Source: Thermobispora bispora DSM 43833 | GTDB lineage: Bacteria > Actinomycetota > Actinomycetes > Streptosporangiales > Streptosporangiaceae | DNA: 64,000 nt | Assembly (NCBI RefSeq): GCF_000092645.1 | Contig: NC_014165.1 | Coordinates: 3,782,001 to 3,846,000 of the forward strand | Direction of reading: 5' to 3' | In this document: positions 50,360-58,124 of the stretch, one piece after another | Layout: each line of letters starts with the position of its first letter | Numbering within the stretch: the stretch's first letter is position 1 | The notes under the pieces: model-generated | Told to the model about the DNA's origin: nothing | Seen by the model: the letters and a program-made list of their open reading frames with translations, nothing else | The model's database searches: none | Program-made: the position numbers and the translations under genes

Positions 50360-50887
50360 TGGCACGGACGGTCCGGGGGCCGGGCGTCGCCGTGGGGAGC
50401 GCCCGGCCTTCGTCATGCTCTCCCCCCGTCCCGCGCACCGGGCATGGCATATCGGGATCATCGTCCGGCGGATGCTCATCTCCCCCGTCCCGCGTGATGT
50501 GGCATGTCTCCGCCCAGTGCGCGGCCCGGCGTCTTCGCACCCGCGCGTGCGGCTGCTGCGCCGCGTCGAGGACCTGCTCGACACCCCCATGCCGTACGGG
50601 ACGTCGGCGACGAACGTCGGCTTGACGCCCTTGGAGGCGACCCCGTCGCCGTCGGGCGCCACCCGCTCCTCGGCCCGCTGGTACGCCGAGCTCATCCGGT
50701 GTGGTGGCCTGCCCCGAGTAGGGGGTCATCGCCGCCCACTCCCTGGCACGGCATGTCCTCGTCCGTCCGTGGCATGGCATGGCCTCGTCATCCCCGCGTG
50801 GCGCGCGTACTCATCCGGCGCTCCGGGCGGGGCGGCGCGCTCGCGAGCGGTGTGGCCCGCATGCCACGGCATCGGCGGCCGTCCCGG
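50360..50887. other. intergenic region with scattered GGCATG-type repeats, no clear gene
   Basis: About 530 bases. CTCCCCC.GTCCCGCG occurs twice (about 50420 and 50480), each followed by a GGCATG element, and GGCATGGCATGG occurs near 50770. Minus-strand open frames in 50360-50700 have no ribosome site and no family resemblance. Confidence 0.45.
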
Positions 50888-52009
50888 TCAGTGGCGGAGC
50901 CGGTACACGATGAGGCCGAGCAACCCGGCGGCCCCGGCCGCGAGGCCGCCCCATAACAGGAGCGCCCACCTGGGCGCGCCGCCACCCCCGCCCTGCCGGG
51001 CGCTCGCCGTGGGCCGCGCGGTCCGCCGGAGCGCCGAAGGGGTGGGCGAGGCGGTCGCTTTGGGGCGCGCGGACGCGGGCAGGGGCACCCGGTAGACCGG
51101 GCTGTGCGCGCCCTCCGACCCGGTGAGCAGGGCCTTGCCGTCCCTGGTGTAGGTGATCGACTCCGCCTGATCCAGCGGCGGCATGGTCAGCCGGGTGATG
51201 AGCCTGCCGGGCGCGCGGTAGAGGGACGCCGAGAAGTACGTCCGGATCACGAAGCTCGACCCGTCCGGGGCGTAGGCCGCGTCGGTGGCCATCATCGGGG
51301 CCGGGCCGACCCGGCGCAGCACGTTCACCCGGTCGGTCCGGAGCCTGGCGGGGGCCGCGTACACCGATCCGGAGAACTCCTTGCTCACGATGTACAGCCG
51401 GCCGGTTCGCGGGTGGACCATGAGGCCTTCGGCGTCGCGCGGCCTGTCCGGGTAGCGGAGGCGATACCGGGTGGCCCGGAGCGTCGCGTCGCGCAGCGAC
51501 CGGGGCTCGGCGACCCGGTACACCGAGATGTCCGGCCACGTGCCGAGGTTGTCGCCGATGTCGCCGATCCAGAGCACCCCGCGCCCGGTGGCCGGGTCGA
51601 CCGAGGCCGCTATGGCCTCCCAGTCGCGGGCGGTCGCACCGGCGATGGTGAAGGTCGCCCGGGTGCGCCCGTCCATGCCGACCGCGTAGACATGGGGGCC
51701 GTCGCCGCTGTCGTTGATCGTGTAGACGATGCCCTTGTGCGTCGGCGAGGCGGCCAGCCCGCTCGACTCCCGGATGCGCGGGTCCCGGAACCGGAACACC
51801 AGCCGCTCCCGGCCCTCCGCCGCCGCCGCGAGCGCAGGGGCATGCCGTTCCGCCGGCCGTACCGCCGGATGGGCCGCCGCCGAAGCCGGCGCCCCGGCCG
51901 CGAGGGCGCACACCGCCGCGAGCGCCGCCAGGAGGGCCACCGGCCTCCGGGACCGGCGCCGGCGGCCGGGCCGGGCACGCCGTGTCCACGCCGCTGCCGC
52001 ACTCCGCAT
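50888..52009 (-). CDS. exported beta-propeller protein with C-terminal membrane anchor
   Basis: A 373-residue surface protein. The signal peptide is long and Arg-rich with a hydrophobic core (PVALLAALAAVCALAAGAPASAAA). The central 270 residues look like a beta-propeller (SSGLAASPTHKGIVYTINDSGDGPHVYAV, GDIGDNLGTWPDISVYRV, DAEGLMVHPRTGRLYIVSKE), close to the esterase-like or SdiA-regulated type of phytase-like propellers. A Pro/Thr/Ala-rich stalk follows, then a C-terminal helix (WALLLWGGLAAGAAGLLGLIVY) and RLRH. It is presumably anchored in the cytoplasmic membrane facing outwards. The ATG at 52009 follows GAGGATGG. Confidence 0.8.
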   Translation of the reverse strand: MRSAAAAWTRRARPGRRRRSRRPVALLAALAAVCALAAGAPASAAAHPAVRPAERHAPALAAAAEGRERLVFRFRDPRIRESSGLAASPTHKGIVYTINDSGDGPHVYAVGMDGRTRATFTIAGATARDWEAIAASVDPATGRGVLWIGDIGDNLGTWPDISVYRVAEPRSLRDATLRATRYRLRYPDRPRDAEGLMVHPRTGRLYIVSKEFSGSVYAAPARLRTDRVNVLRRVGPAPMMATDAAYAPDGSSFVIRTYFSASLYRAPGRLITRLTMPPLDQAESITYTRDGKALLTGSEGAHSPVYRVPLPASARPKATASPTPSALRRTARPTASARQGGGGGAPRWALLLWGGLAAGAAGLLGLIVYRLRH

Positions 52010-52060
52010 GCGGCCATCCTCCCCGATGCGCGGCTCGGCCGCGCAGCCCGGCGGCGCCCC

Positions 52061-52142
52061 TGTGGAGAACTCTGACGGAAGCCACGGGACCGCCGTACGG
52101 TCGGGTGCGAACGCCGGCCGTACGGAGGGGGAGGAGACGCGC
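52061..52142 (+). repeat. dispersed repeat, copy A
   Basis: This segment, from TGTGGAGAACTCTGACGGAAG through GGGGAGGAGACGCG, matches 54378-54472 almost throughout, apart from a 12-base tandem doubling (TCGGGTGCGAAC) in copy B. Both contain two GCCGTACGG sites. Copy A does not lead into a recognisable gene on the plus strand. Confidence 0.75.
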
Positions 52143-52458
52143 CCGCCCGCCACGGCCGCCATCCCGGCGGGCGCGCCCCGGCAACAGCGAGAGCAGCGCC
52201 GCCCCGGGCACCCCTCGGCCGGCGTGCACCGGCCCGGCCGGTGGACCCTTGCCCGGCGCGACCAGGGCGAACGGCACCGGACGTTCGCGGGAGCGTCGCC
52301 CGCCACGGCGCTGACGGCTCGTACGGTCCACCGCCCCGGGCGGGTTCACCGCCGCGAGCCGTGCCGTACCGGTCCATTCCCACCAGATCGCCACCCGCGG
52401 CGAGCGGCGCCGCGCCGGACGAGCGCCGCCCACCCATGCGCAGGTACGGCTATGTAGG
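52143..52458. other. GC-rich intergenic region between divergent genes
   Basis: About 315 bases. No frame shows a family match or ribosome site. The right end, from 52440, turns sharply AT-rich and holds the promoter of the CPBP protease gene. Confidence 0.45.
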
Positions 52459-52487
52459 TTGCATTCCTACTTATCTGGCTTTAACTT
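52459..52487 (+). promoter_or_regulatory. promoter of the CPBP/PadR operon
   Basis: TTGCAT (52459-52464), 17 bases, then TAACTT (52482-52487) form a good promoter 34 bases before the gene. GTAGG...CCTAC (52454-52470) is an inverted repeat over the -35 box and could be an operator for the PadR protein of the same operon. Confidence 0.65.
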
Positions 52488-52520
52488 ATAGATGGCCACA
52501 AGACATAGATAGGAGGGGAA

Positions 52521-53222
52521 ATGGTGGCGCTCGTACTCGCCGCCGCGCTCGTCGGCTACCTGACCGTGATCACGCCGTTGCTGGGCAAGCACACCTACGA
52601 CCGCCTCGCGCGGACCCGGGACCGCGACCCGGACGCGCTGGGCCGCACGTACCGGCTGTGGATCACCGAGACCTGGGCGATCGCCGCCGTGGCCTTGATC
52701 ACCGCGCACCTTGCCGGACTCGGCCCGGAGCAGATCGGCCTCTCACTCGGCTCCGACCCCGCCTACACCGCCGCCCTTCTCGGCGGGATGGTCCTCGCGG
52801 TGGCCGGGGTGGCCGTGGCGCAGCGGCGCGGCCTGCGGCTGCCCGCCCCGGCACCCGGGGCGTCGGCGCTGCTGCCCCGCACCGCGAAGGAGCGGCGCCA
52901 GGCCATCGCGCTGTCGATCACCGCGGGCGTGTGCGAGGAGCTCATCTTCCGCGGCGTGCTGATCGGGCTCGGCGCCCACGTGCTGGGGCTGCCGCTGCCC
53001 GTGGCCGCCGGGCTCTCCCTCGCCGTGTTCGTGTTCGGTCACCTCTACCAGGGCTGGAAGTCGATGCTCGTGGTGGCCCTGTTGGGGCTCGTCCTCACCT
53101 TCGCCTACCTGCGCACCGGGGGCCTGCTGCTGCCCATCGCGATGCACATCCTCATCGACGTGCGCGGCCTGGTGCTCAGCCCGGCCGACGGGCCGCGCGA
53201 GGCGGCGGCCGTGCGAGGATGA
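52521..53222 (+). CDS. CPBP-family (CAAX-like) membrane protease
   Basis: A 233-residue membrane protein with about six helices. The CPBP motifs are present: EELIFRGVLIG (motif 1, Glu-Glu and Arg) near residue 140, FVFGHLYQGW (motif 2, His) near 173, and MHILIDVRG (motif 3, His and Asp) near 212. These residues form the active site of intramembrane Abi/Rce1-like proteases. AGGAGGGGAA precedes the ATG. The stop overlaps the start of the PadR gene, so a membrane protease is co-produced with a regulator and a HAAS-type membrane protein. Confidence 0.9.
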   Translation: MVALVLAAALVGYLTVITPLLGKHTYDRLARTRDRDPDALGRTYRLWITETWAIAAVALITAHLAGLGPEQIGLSLGSDPAYTAALLGGMVLAVAGVAVAQRRGLRLPAPAPGASALLPRTAKERRQAIALSITAGVCEELIFRGVLIGLGAHVLGLPLPVAAGLSLAVFVFGHLYQGWKSMLVVALLGLVLTFAYLRTGGLLLPIAMHILIDVRGLVLSPADGPREAAAVRG

Positions 53223-53566
53223 GCCCCATGACGGCCGATCGACGCGCGAGCTGGCTCAAAGGAGTGCTCGACCTGCTGGTCCTGGCCAGCCTGAGCGACG
53301 GCGAGAGCTACGGCTACCAGATCGCCAAGACCCTCGCCGACGCCGGGCTGGGGCAGATCAAGGGCGGCACCCTCTACCCCGTGCTCAACCGGCTCGAAGA
53401 GGCCGGGCTGCTGGCGACCGAGTTCCGCGCCGCCGAGCGCGGGCCCGGCCGCCGCTACTACCGGCTCACCGCTGAGGGCCGTCGCACGCTCGAGGAGGAA
53501 GGGGCCCGCTGGCTCGCCTTCGACGAGTCGGTGCGGGCCGTGCTGACCAAGGGACGGTCCCGATGA
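53219..53566 (+). CDS. PadR-family transcriptional regulator
   Basis: A 115-residue regulator: ASWLKGVLDLLVLASLSDGESYGYQIAKTLADAGL, GTLYPVLNRLEEAGLL and GPGRRYYRLTAEGRRTL are the standard PadR winged-helix features. The ATG at 53219 overlaps the protease stop; an ATG three codons later (53228) is equally possible. Its stop overlaps the HAAS-type gene. PadR genes in such pairs usually repress their own operon. Confidence 0.92.
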   Translation: MSPMTADRRASWLKGVLDLLVLASLSDGESYGYQIAKTLADAGLGQIKGGTLYPVLNRLEEAGLLATEFRAAERGPGRRYYRLTAEGRRTLEEEGARWLAFDESVRAVLTKGRSR

Positions 53567-54330
53567 GCGGCACCTACTTCGATGAGCTGTACTTCGATGA
53601 GCTGGCCGTACGGCTGCGCGAGGCGGGGGTGCCGGCCGAGCGCATCGTCGCCACCGTGGACGACCTGCGCGCCTACCTCGCCGACAGCGGCGGCGACCCC
53701 GAGGAGGAGTTCGGCCCGGCCGCCGCCTTCGCCGAACACCTGGTCGCGACCACAGACCACGCGGACGGCGGCACCGCCACGGGTGAGCGGTGGACGTGGA
53801 CCGCCGGCATCTTCACCGACCAGCAGCGGCTCAACGAGTTCGGCGAGCAGGGGTGGGAGGTGCAGGGCATCGACCGGCTCGGCCGGTTCGTCTGCACCCG
53901 CGACCCCGAACACCCCCAGCGCTGGGAGTACCGCCGCGAGGTGGTCACCCCGACCGGCCGGGACGCGCTCACCCAGCGGCTCGCCCCCGAAGGCTGGGAG
54001 CCCTGCGGCACCTGGTTCTGCTACGCCTACTACAAGCGCCCCCACGCCGCGCTCGTCGGCCCCGAGGCGAAGATCGGCGACCCGCCGCCGCGGCCCGGCC
54101 GGCGCCTGTTCTTCAGCCCGGCCCTGTACGGCTTCGCCGCCGTCGCCTTCACCGCCGCGGTGGCACTCGGGCTGTCGAGCCTCGCCGTGCTGGACCGGGC
54201 CGGCCTCGATGACGACGACGGCCCCTCCACGCTGCTCGGCATGGCCGTCGGCGCGCTCAGCGCGCTCGTGGTCATCGGCGCGATCGCCGCCATCGCCGAG
54301 CTCATCCACCGGCGACGCCGGCGACGCTGA
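53563..54330 (+). CDS. HAAS-type membrane protein with DUF2812-like domain
   Basis: A 255-residue protein. The first 65 residues (ELAVRLREAGVPAERIVATVDDLRAYLADSGGDPEEEFG) have the HAAS helical pattern found next to PadR genes. The middle (LNEFGEQGWEVQGIDRLGRFVCTRDPEHPQRWEYRREV, then EGWEPCGTWFCYAYYKR) resembles a DUF2812 repeat, normally found in the same neighbourhood. Two C-terminal helices (about residues 185-210 and 222-245) anchor it, ending in an Arg-rich tail. It is coupled to the PadR gene by an ATGA overlap. Its function is unknown. Confidence 0.75.
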   Translation: MSGTYFDELYFDELAVRLREAGVPAERIVATVDDLRAYLADSGGDPEEEFGPAAAFAEHLVATTDHADGGTATGERWTWTAGIFTDQQRLNEFGEQGWEVQGIDRLGRFVCTRDPEHPQRWEYRREVVTPTGRDALTQRLAPEGWEPCGTWFCYAYYKRPHAALVGPEAKIGDPPPRPGRRLFFSPALYGFAAVAFTAAVALGLSSLAVLDRAGLDDDDGPSTLLGMAVGALSALVVIGAIAAIAELIHRRRRRR

Positions 54331-54377
54331 GCCGTACCGGCGGGCATGGCGTCACGGCGGGGTGGCGAGGGCGCCCG

Positions 54378-54472
54378 CCGTGGAGACTCCTGACGGAGGC
54401 CACGGGACCGCCGTACGGTCGGGTGCGAACTCGGGTGCGAACGCGGGCCGTACGGGGAGAGAGGAGATGCGC
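54378..54472 (+). repeat. dispersed repeat, copy B
   Basis: This is the second copy of the element at 52061. It carries the 12-base doubling TCGGGTGCGAAC and ends in AGAGAGGAGATG, so here it supplies the upstream region and ribosome site of the YdcF-like gene. Confidence 0.75.
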
Positions 54473-55057
54473 GTGACCGGTCCGCTCGTGGCGGCCGGCC
54501 TGGTGGGCCTGGTGATCGTATGGGCGGAGCTCGTCCACTGGCGCTCGTCCCGCCGCCTGACCAACCCGGATCACGGCGGAACGGAGGCCGTGGTCGTCCT
54601 GGGCTACCGGAATCCGCGCGCTGACCGGGCGAACGCGCTCAACCGCTGGCGGGTCCGCGCCGGGCTGCGGTCGATCGATCCCGGGGCGCCGTCGACCCGC
54701 CTGATCCTCTCCGGAGGCCCGTACGAGGCGCTGGTGATGGCCCGCTACGCGACCGAGGTCCGCGGGTACGCGGGTGAGGTGGTCTGCGAGACGGAGTCCC
54801 GCGGCACCTGGGAGAACGTGCGGAACGTCATCCCGTACCTCGAGGACCGGGAGCGCATAAAGATCGTTTCCAACCCGCTCCACGCGGAGAAGGCGCGGCG
54901 GTACCTCTGGCGGCAGCGGCCGGACCTCGCCGCCCGGCTGGTCCCGGCGGCCGACTACCGGCCGGGCGAGTGGGCACCGCTCAAGCCGTTCTTCGCCGCG
55001 TACGGCCTGCTCGATCTGGCCCAGAGCGAGCGGAGACTCGCCGCCCGGAACCGGTAG
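54467..55057 (+). CDS. YdcF-like DUF218 protein
   Basis: A 196-residue protein with one N-terminal membrane helix (GPLVAAGLVGLVIVWAEL) and a DUF218/YdcF domain: AVVVLGYRNPRADRANALNRWRVRAGL, RLILSGGPYEALVMARYATE and ESRGTWENVRNVIPYL. DUF218 proteins are linked to envelope sugar metabolism in general terms (SanA/ElyC), but the substrate is not known. GAGAGGAG precedes the start; ATG at 54467 and GTG at 54473 are both possible. It converges with the flavin monooxygenase gene. Confidence 0.85.
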   Translation: MRVTGPLVAAGLVGLVIVWAELVHWRSSRRLTNPDHGGTEAVVVLGYRNPRADRANALNRWRVRAGLRSIDPGAPSTRLILSGGPYEALVMARYATEVRGYAGEVVCETESRGTWENVRNVIPYLEDRERIKIVSNPLHAEKARRYLWRQRPDLAARLVPAADYRPGEWAPLKPFFAAYGLLDLAQSERRLAARNR

Positions 55058-55091
55058 GGCGCCGGCTGATCGCACCGGGCACGGCGGGTGA

Positions 55092-56273
55092 TCACGCGGC
55101 GGGGACCACCCGCTCGTCCCAGTCGATCCGGTAGTCGTACATCCAGGCCAGGGAGTCGCGCTTGGCCATCTGCCGCATCACCACGGGCAGGATCAGGTCG
55201 CGGAAGAAGGCCCCGACGATGCCGGGCGCCTTGCCGTTGCCGTTGCGCTTGCCCTGGGCCACGATCCGCTCCACCCGGGACCGCCGCAACCGCTCGAACG
55301 CGGCGAACGCGTCCACCGGCCGGTCCGCGTCCCGCAGGCACTTGGCGAGCACCACCGCGTCCTCGATCGCCATCGAGGCGCCCTGGCCGGACGCGGGCGA
55401 GGTGGCGTGCGCGGCGTCGCCGATGATGATCATCCGCTCGGTGTACCACTTCGGCACGCTCGGGAAGTCGTACGTGATCCACGGGGCCGGGATGGTCTCC
55501 GTGGCCCGGATGATGTCCTGCATCGGGCCCTCATCGCCCTCGAACAGGTCGAGCAGGAGCGCGCGCCACCGCTGCGGGCTGATCTCGGCGAGCTCCTCCC
55601 GGGACGGCTCCCGCCGGCTCGGCGGGTTGGCGAACCACCACACCTGCCCGTCGTCCGGGTGGATGAGGTAGCCGAAGAAGCAGCGCCGGCCGAAGATGAA
55701 GTGGTTGACGCCGGGCCGTCCCGGCACGGTCACCCCGTCGGCGAACCCGCCCGTGTTGAGCAGGCCGACGTACCGGGCGCGCGGCGCCTCGGGGTCGATG
55801 AGCATCCGGGTCCGCGAGCGCAGCCCGTCCGCGCCGATCAGCAGGTCGCCCTCGGCCTGCGTGCCGTCCGCGAAGTACGCGCGCACGCCGTGCAGCGTGG
55901 GGGACGCGGAGGTGAGGCGCTTGCCGTAGTGGATGGGCACGCCCGCCCGGACCGCCTCGTCCCGCAGCACCCGGTACAGGTCTGCGCGCTTGATGGTCCG
56001 GCTGGGCTGCTCGAACACGGCCAGCCGCCTGCCCCGGCCGTTGGTGATCTCCATGATCGGGGTGTCCACGCCGAGGTCGCGGACGAGGTCGTAAAGGTTC
56101 AGGACCCGCAGCGCCTCGAGCCCGTTGACCGCGAGGGTGAGGAAGGCGCCGACGCCCTCGGCGCCCCGGTCGTACTCCTCGTAGATCTCGCTGTCGATCC
56201 CCGCGCGCCGGAGGGCCAGCGCGGCCACGGGACCGGCGATGCCCCCACCGATGATCAGTGCCTTCATAGTCAT
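55092..56273 (-). CDS. FAD-dependent monooxygenase
   Basis: A 393-residue flavoprotein of the PHBH/TetX-like class. The FAD loop is IIGGGIAGPVAALALRRAG at the N-terminus; DLLIGADGLRSRTR is the DG motif; MIIIGDAAHATSPASGQGASMAIEDA is the GD motif with the flavin-binding Asp. It may hydroxylate an aromatic or polyketide-like compound, including possibly an antibiotic; the substrate is open. Either ATG (56273 or 56267) may be used; a TATAGT box six bases before the first suggests a leaderless mRNA. It is divergent from a PadR gene, with palindromes between them. Confidence 0.9.
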   Translation of the reverse strand: MTMKALIIGGGIAGPVAALALRRAGIDSEIYEEYDRGAEGVGAFLTLAVNGLEALRVLNLYDLVRDLGVDTPIMEITNGRGRRLAVFEQPSRTIKRADLYRVLRDEAVRAGVPIHYGKRLTSASPTLHGVRAYFADGTQAEGDLLIGADGLRSRTRMLIDPEAPRARYVGLLNTGGFADGVTVPGRPGVNHFIFGRRCFFGYLIHPDDGQVWWFANPPSRREPSREELAEISPQRWRALLLDLFEGDEGPMQDIIRATETIPAPWITYDFPSVPKWYTERMIIIGDAAHATSPASGQGASMAIEDAVVLAKCLRDADRPVDAFAAFERLRRSRVERIVAQGKRNGNGKAPGIVGAFFRDLILPVVMRQMAKRDSLAWMYDYRIDWDERVVPAA

Positions 56274-56299
56274 AGAGCGACTATACATTTCATGACTAT
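56266..56299. promoter_or_regulatory. palindromic PadR operator between divergent genes
   Basis: ATAGTCAT (56266-56273) and ATGACTAT (56292-56299) are exact inverted repeats, and ATAGTC/GACTAT (56266-56271, 56279-56284) form a second, nested palindrome. The element covers the TATAGT -10 box and first codons of the monooxygenase gene, so binding there would block it. Confidence 0.75.
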
Positions 56300-56314
56300 T
56301 CACAGCAAGACCGA

Positions 56315-56320
56315 TACGAT
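56315..56320 (+). promoter_or_regulatory. -10 box of the PadR gene
   Basis: TACGAT ends seven bases before the ATG at 56328, with no ribosome site between, which again indicates a leaderless transcript. Confidence 0.5.
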
Positions 56321-56327
56321 GAGTGCC

Positions 56328-56897
56328 ATGCCGACGCGACGATCCCCATTGGCCATGGCGCTGCTCTCGCTCGTGTGCGAGGAACCGATGCACGCGTACC
56401 GCATGCAGCAACTGATCAAGGAGCGGCACAAGGACGATGTGGTCAACGTCGCGCAGCGCAACAGCGTCTACCAGACCATCGACCGGCTCCTCCGGGACGG
56501 GCTGATCGCGGTACGGGAGACCACCCGCCAGGAGAACCGGCCGGAGCGCACCGTCTACGAACCCACCGAGCTCGGCCGCCAGACCCTGCGGCAGTGGATG
56601 CGCCAGATGCTCTCCACGCCGGCCCGGGAGTTCCCCGAGTTCCCCGCCGCGCTCGCGTTCCTGCCGGTGCTGCCGCCCGAGGAGGTGACGGCCGCGCTCC
56701 GCGAGCGGCTCACCCACTTGGAGGAGCGGCTGGCCGTGGTCGACGCCGAGCTCACCCAGAGCCGGGCGTTCCTCCCCCGCCTCTTCCTCGTGGAGACGGA
56801 GTACCAGCGGGCCGTGCTCCAGACCGAGCTGGACTTCGTCCGCGGGCTCGTCGCGGACCTGGAGGCGGGCCGCCTCGCCTGGGACCACCTGCTCTGA
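56328..56897 (+). CDS. PadR-family regulator, probable repressor of the monooxygenase
   Basis: A 189-residue PadR protein of the longer, VirR/AphA-like class. The N-terminal winged helix has SPLAMALLSLVCEEPMHAYRMQQLIKER, NSVYQTIDRLLRDGLI and RTVYEPTELGRQTL. The C-terminal half is a helical dimerisation domain (LTHLEERLAVVDAELTQ). ATG at 56328 fits the -10 box; ATG at 56319 is an alternative. Divergence from the monooxygenase and the palindromes between the genes point to ligand-relieved repression, as in PadR/phenolic-acid systems. Confidence 0.9.
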   Translation: MPTRRSPLAMALLSLVCEEPMHAYRMQQLIKERHKDDVVNVAQRNSVYQTIDRLLRDGLIAVRETTRQENRPERTVYEPTELGRQTLRQWMRQMLSTPAREFPEFPAALAFLPVLPPEEVTAALRERLTHLEERLAVVDAELTQSRAFLPRLFLVETEYQRAVLQTELDFVRGLVADLEAGRLAWDHLL

Positions 56898-56940
56898 GCG
56901 ATCCGGAGTGTCGCCCCGCCCACCGGCCCGCACCGGTTCC

Positions 56941-56946
56941 TAGGGT
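56941..56946 (+). promoter_or_regulatory. -10 box of the aldo-keto reductase gene
   Basis: TAGGGT ends seven bases before the ATG at 56954; the intervening GGGTGCC has no clear ribosome site, so transcription probably begins at the ATG. Confidence 0.5.
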
Positions 56947-56953
56947 GGGTGCC

Positions 56954-57925
56954 ATGGAGTACGCACGGCTCGGACGCACCGGACTGAAGGTCAGCAGGCT
57001 CTGCCTGGGCACGATGAACTTCGGCCCGCAGACCTCGGAAGAGGACGCCCACGCGATCATGGATCGCGCCCACGAGCTGGGGATCAACTTCTTCGACACG
57101 GCCGACGTCTACGGCTGGAAGAAGGGCGAGGGCGTCACCGAGCAGATCATCGGCCGGTGGTTCGCCAAGGGCGGCGGCCGCCGGGAGCGGACGGTCATCG
57201 CCACCAAGGTCTACGGCTCGATGGGCGACTGGCCGAACGAGGACCGCCTCTCGGCGCTGCACATCAAGCGGGCGGTCGAGGGGTCGCTGCGGCGTCTGCA
57301 GACCGACTACATCGACCTCTACCAGGCCCACCACATCGACCGGGACACCCCGTTCGAGGAGTTCTGGGAGGCCATGGAGGTCCTGCGCCAGCAGGGCAAG
57401 ATCCTGTACGTCGGCTCGTCGAACTTCGCCGGCTGGCACCTGGCCAAGGCACAGGAGGCGGCGCGGCGGCGCAACACCCTCGGCCTGGTGAGCGAGCAGT
57501 GCCACTACAACCTGCTCAACCGCGCGGTCGAGCTGGAGGTCCTCCCCGCCGCCGAGGACTACGGCATCGGGGTGATCCCGTGGAGCCCGCTCGCGGGCGG
57601 CCTGCTCGCCGGCGTGCTGCGCAAGGCCGACAAGGGCCGGTCGGCGGCCGAGCACATGGTCGCCCAGCTCGAGAAGCACCGCGACAAGATCCAGCGGTTC
57701 GAGGCGCTCTGCGACGAGCTCGGCGAGCAGCCGGCGAACGTCGCGCTCGCCTGGCTCCTCCGGCGGCCCGCCGTCACCTCGCCGATCATCGGCCCGCGCA
57801 CCGTGGAGCAGCTCGACGGCGCGATCCGGGCGGTGGAGATCACGCTGGACGACAAGGTGCTGGCGAGGCTCGACGAGATCTTCCCCGGCCCGGGCGGCCC
57901 GGCGCCCGAGGCCTACGCCTGGTGA
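56954..57925 (+). CDS. aldo-keto reductase
   Basis: A 323-residue NADPH-dependent aldo-keto reductase with all four catalytic residues: D48 in FFDTADVYG, Y53, K85 in IATKVYG and H126 in YQAHH. It has the barrel-end segments GVIPWSPLAGGLLAG and SPIIGPRTVEQL. It belongs to the YajO/AKR11-12-like group that accepts varied carbonyl compounds and sugars. It lies 56 bases downstream of the PadR gene but seems to have its own promoter. The next features on the right are on the minus strand. Confidence 0.94.
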   Translation: MEYARLGRTGLKVSRLCLGTMNFGPQTSEEDAHAIMDRAHELGINFFDTADVYGWKKGEGVTEQIIGRWFAKGGGRRERTVIATKVYGSMGDWPNEDRLSALHIKRAVEGSLRRLQTDYIDLYQAHHIDRDTPFEEFWEAMEVLRQQGKILYVGSSNFAGWHLAKAQEAARRRNTLGLVSEQCHYNLLNRAVELEVLPAAEDYGIGVIPWSPLAGGLLAGVLRKADKGRSAAEHMVAQLEKHRDKIQRFEALCDELGEQPANVALAWLLRRPAVTSPIIGPRTVEQLDGAIRAVEITLDDKVLARLDEIFPGPGGPAPEAYAW

Positions 57926-58009
57926 TCATCTCAGCAGCGAGCCGACGACCACGATGAGCACGAGCAACGTGAGCACCGTGGGCAGCAACCAGCGACGAGG
58001 ACGGTCCAC
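57926..58009 (-). CDS. possible 27-residue single-helix membrane peptide
   Basis: A GTG-started frame at 58009 encodes a 27-residue peptide beginning DRPRRW after the start and continuing as one hydrophobic helix (LLPTVLTLLVLIVVVGSLL) that ends LLR. The arrangement of basic N-terminus and one helix is typical of small membrane proteins. There is no good ribosome site, so support is weaker than for the peptide at 31360. It overlaps no other gene; the reductase stop is immediately to the left. Confidence 0.35.
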   Translation of the reverse strand: MDRPRRWLLPTVLTLLVLIVVVGSLLR

Positions 58010-58124
58010 GCTTGGAGCCTAACGTGCGTTCCGGTGGGCTTCGCGCCAAGCCCCGCGCTCCGGTACGGCCGGCGCGGGGCGGGGTGCCGCCCGGACGCGG
58101 CGCCTGGACCGGGCGTCCGGGCGG

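Noticed and set aside
50360-50700. minus-strand gene upstream of the Hrp1 homologue
   Set aside because: The frame runs antisense into the CBS gene, has no ribosome site, and no part resembles a known family.
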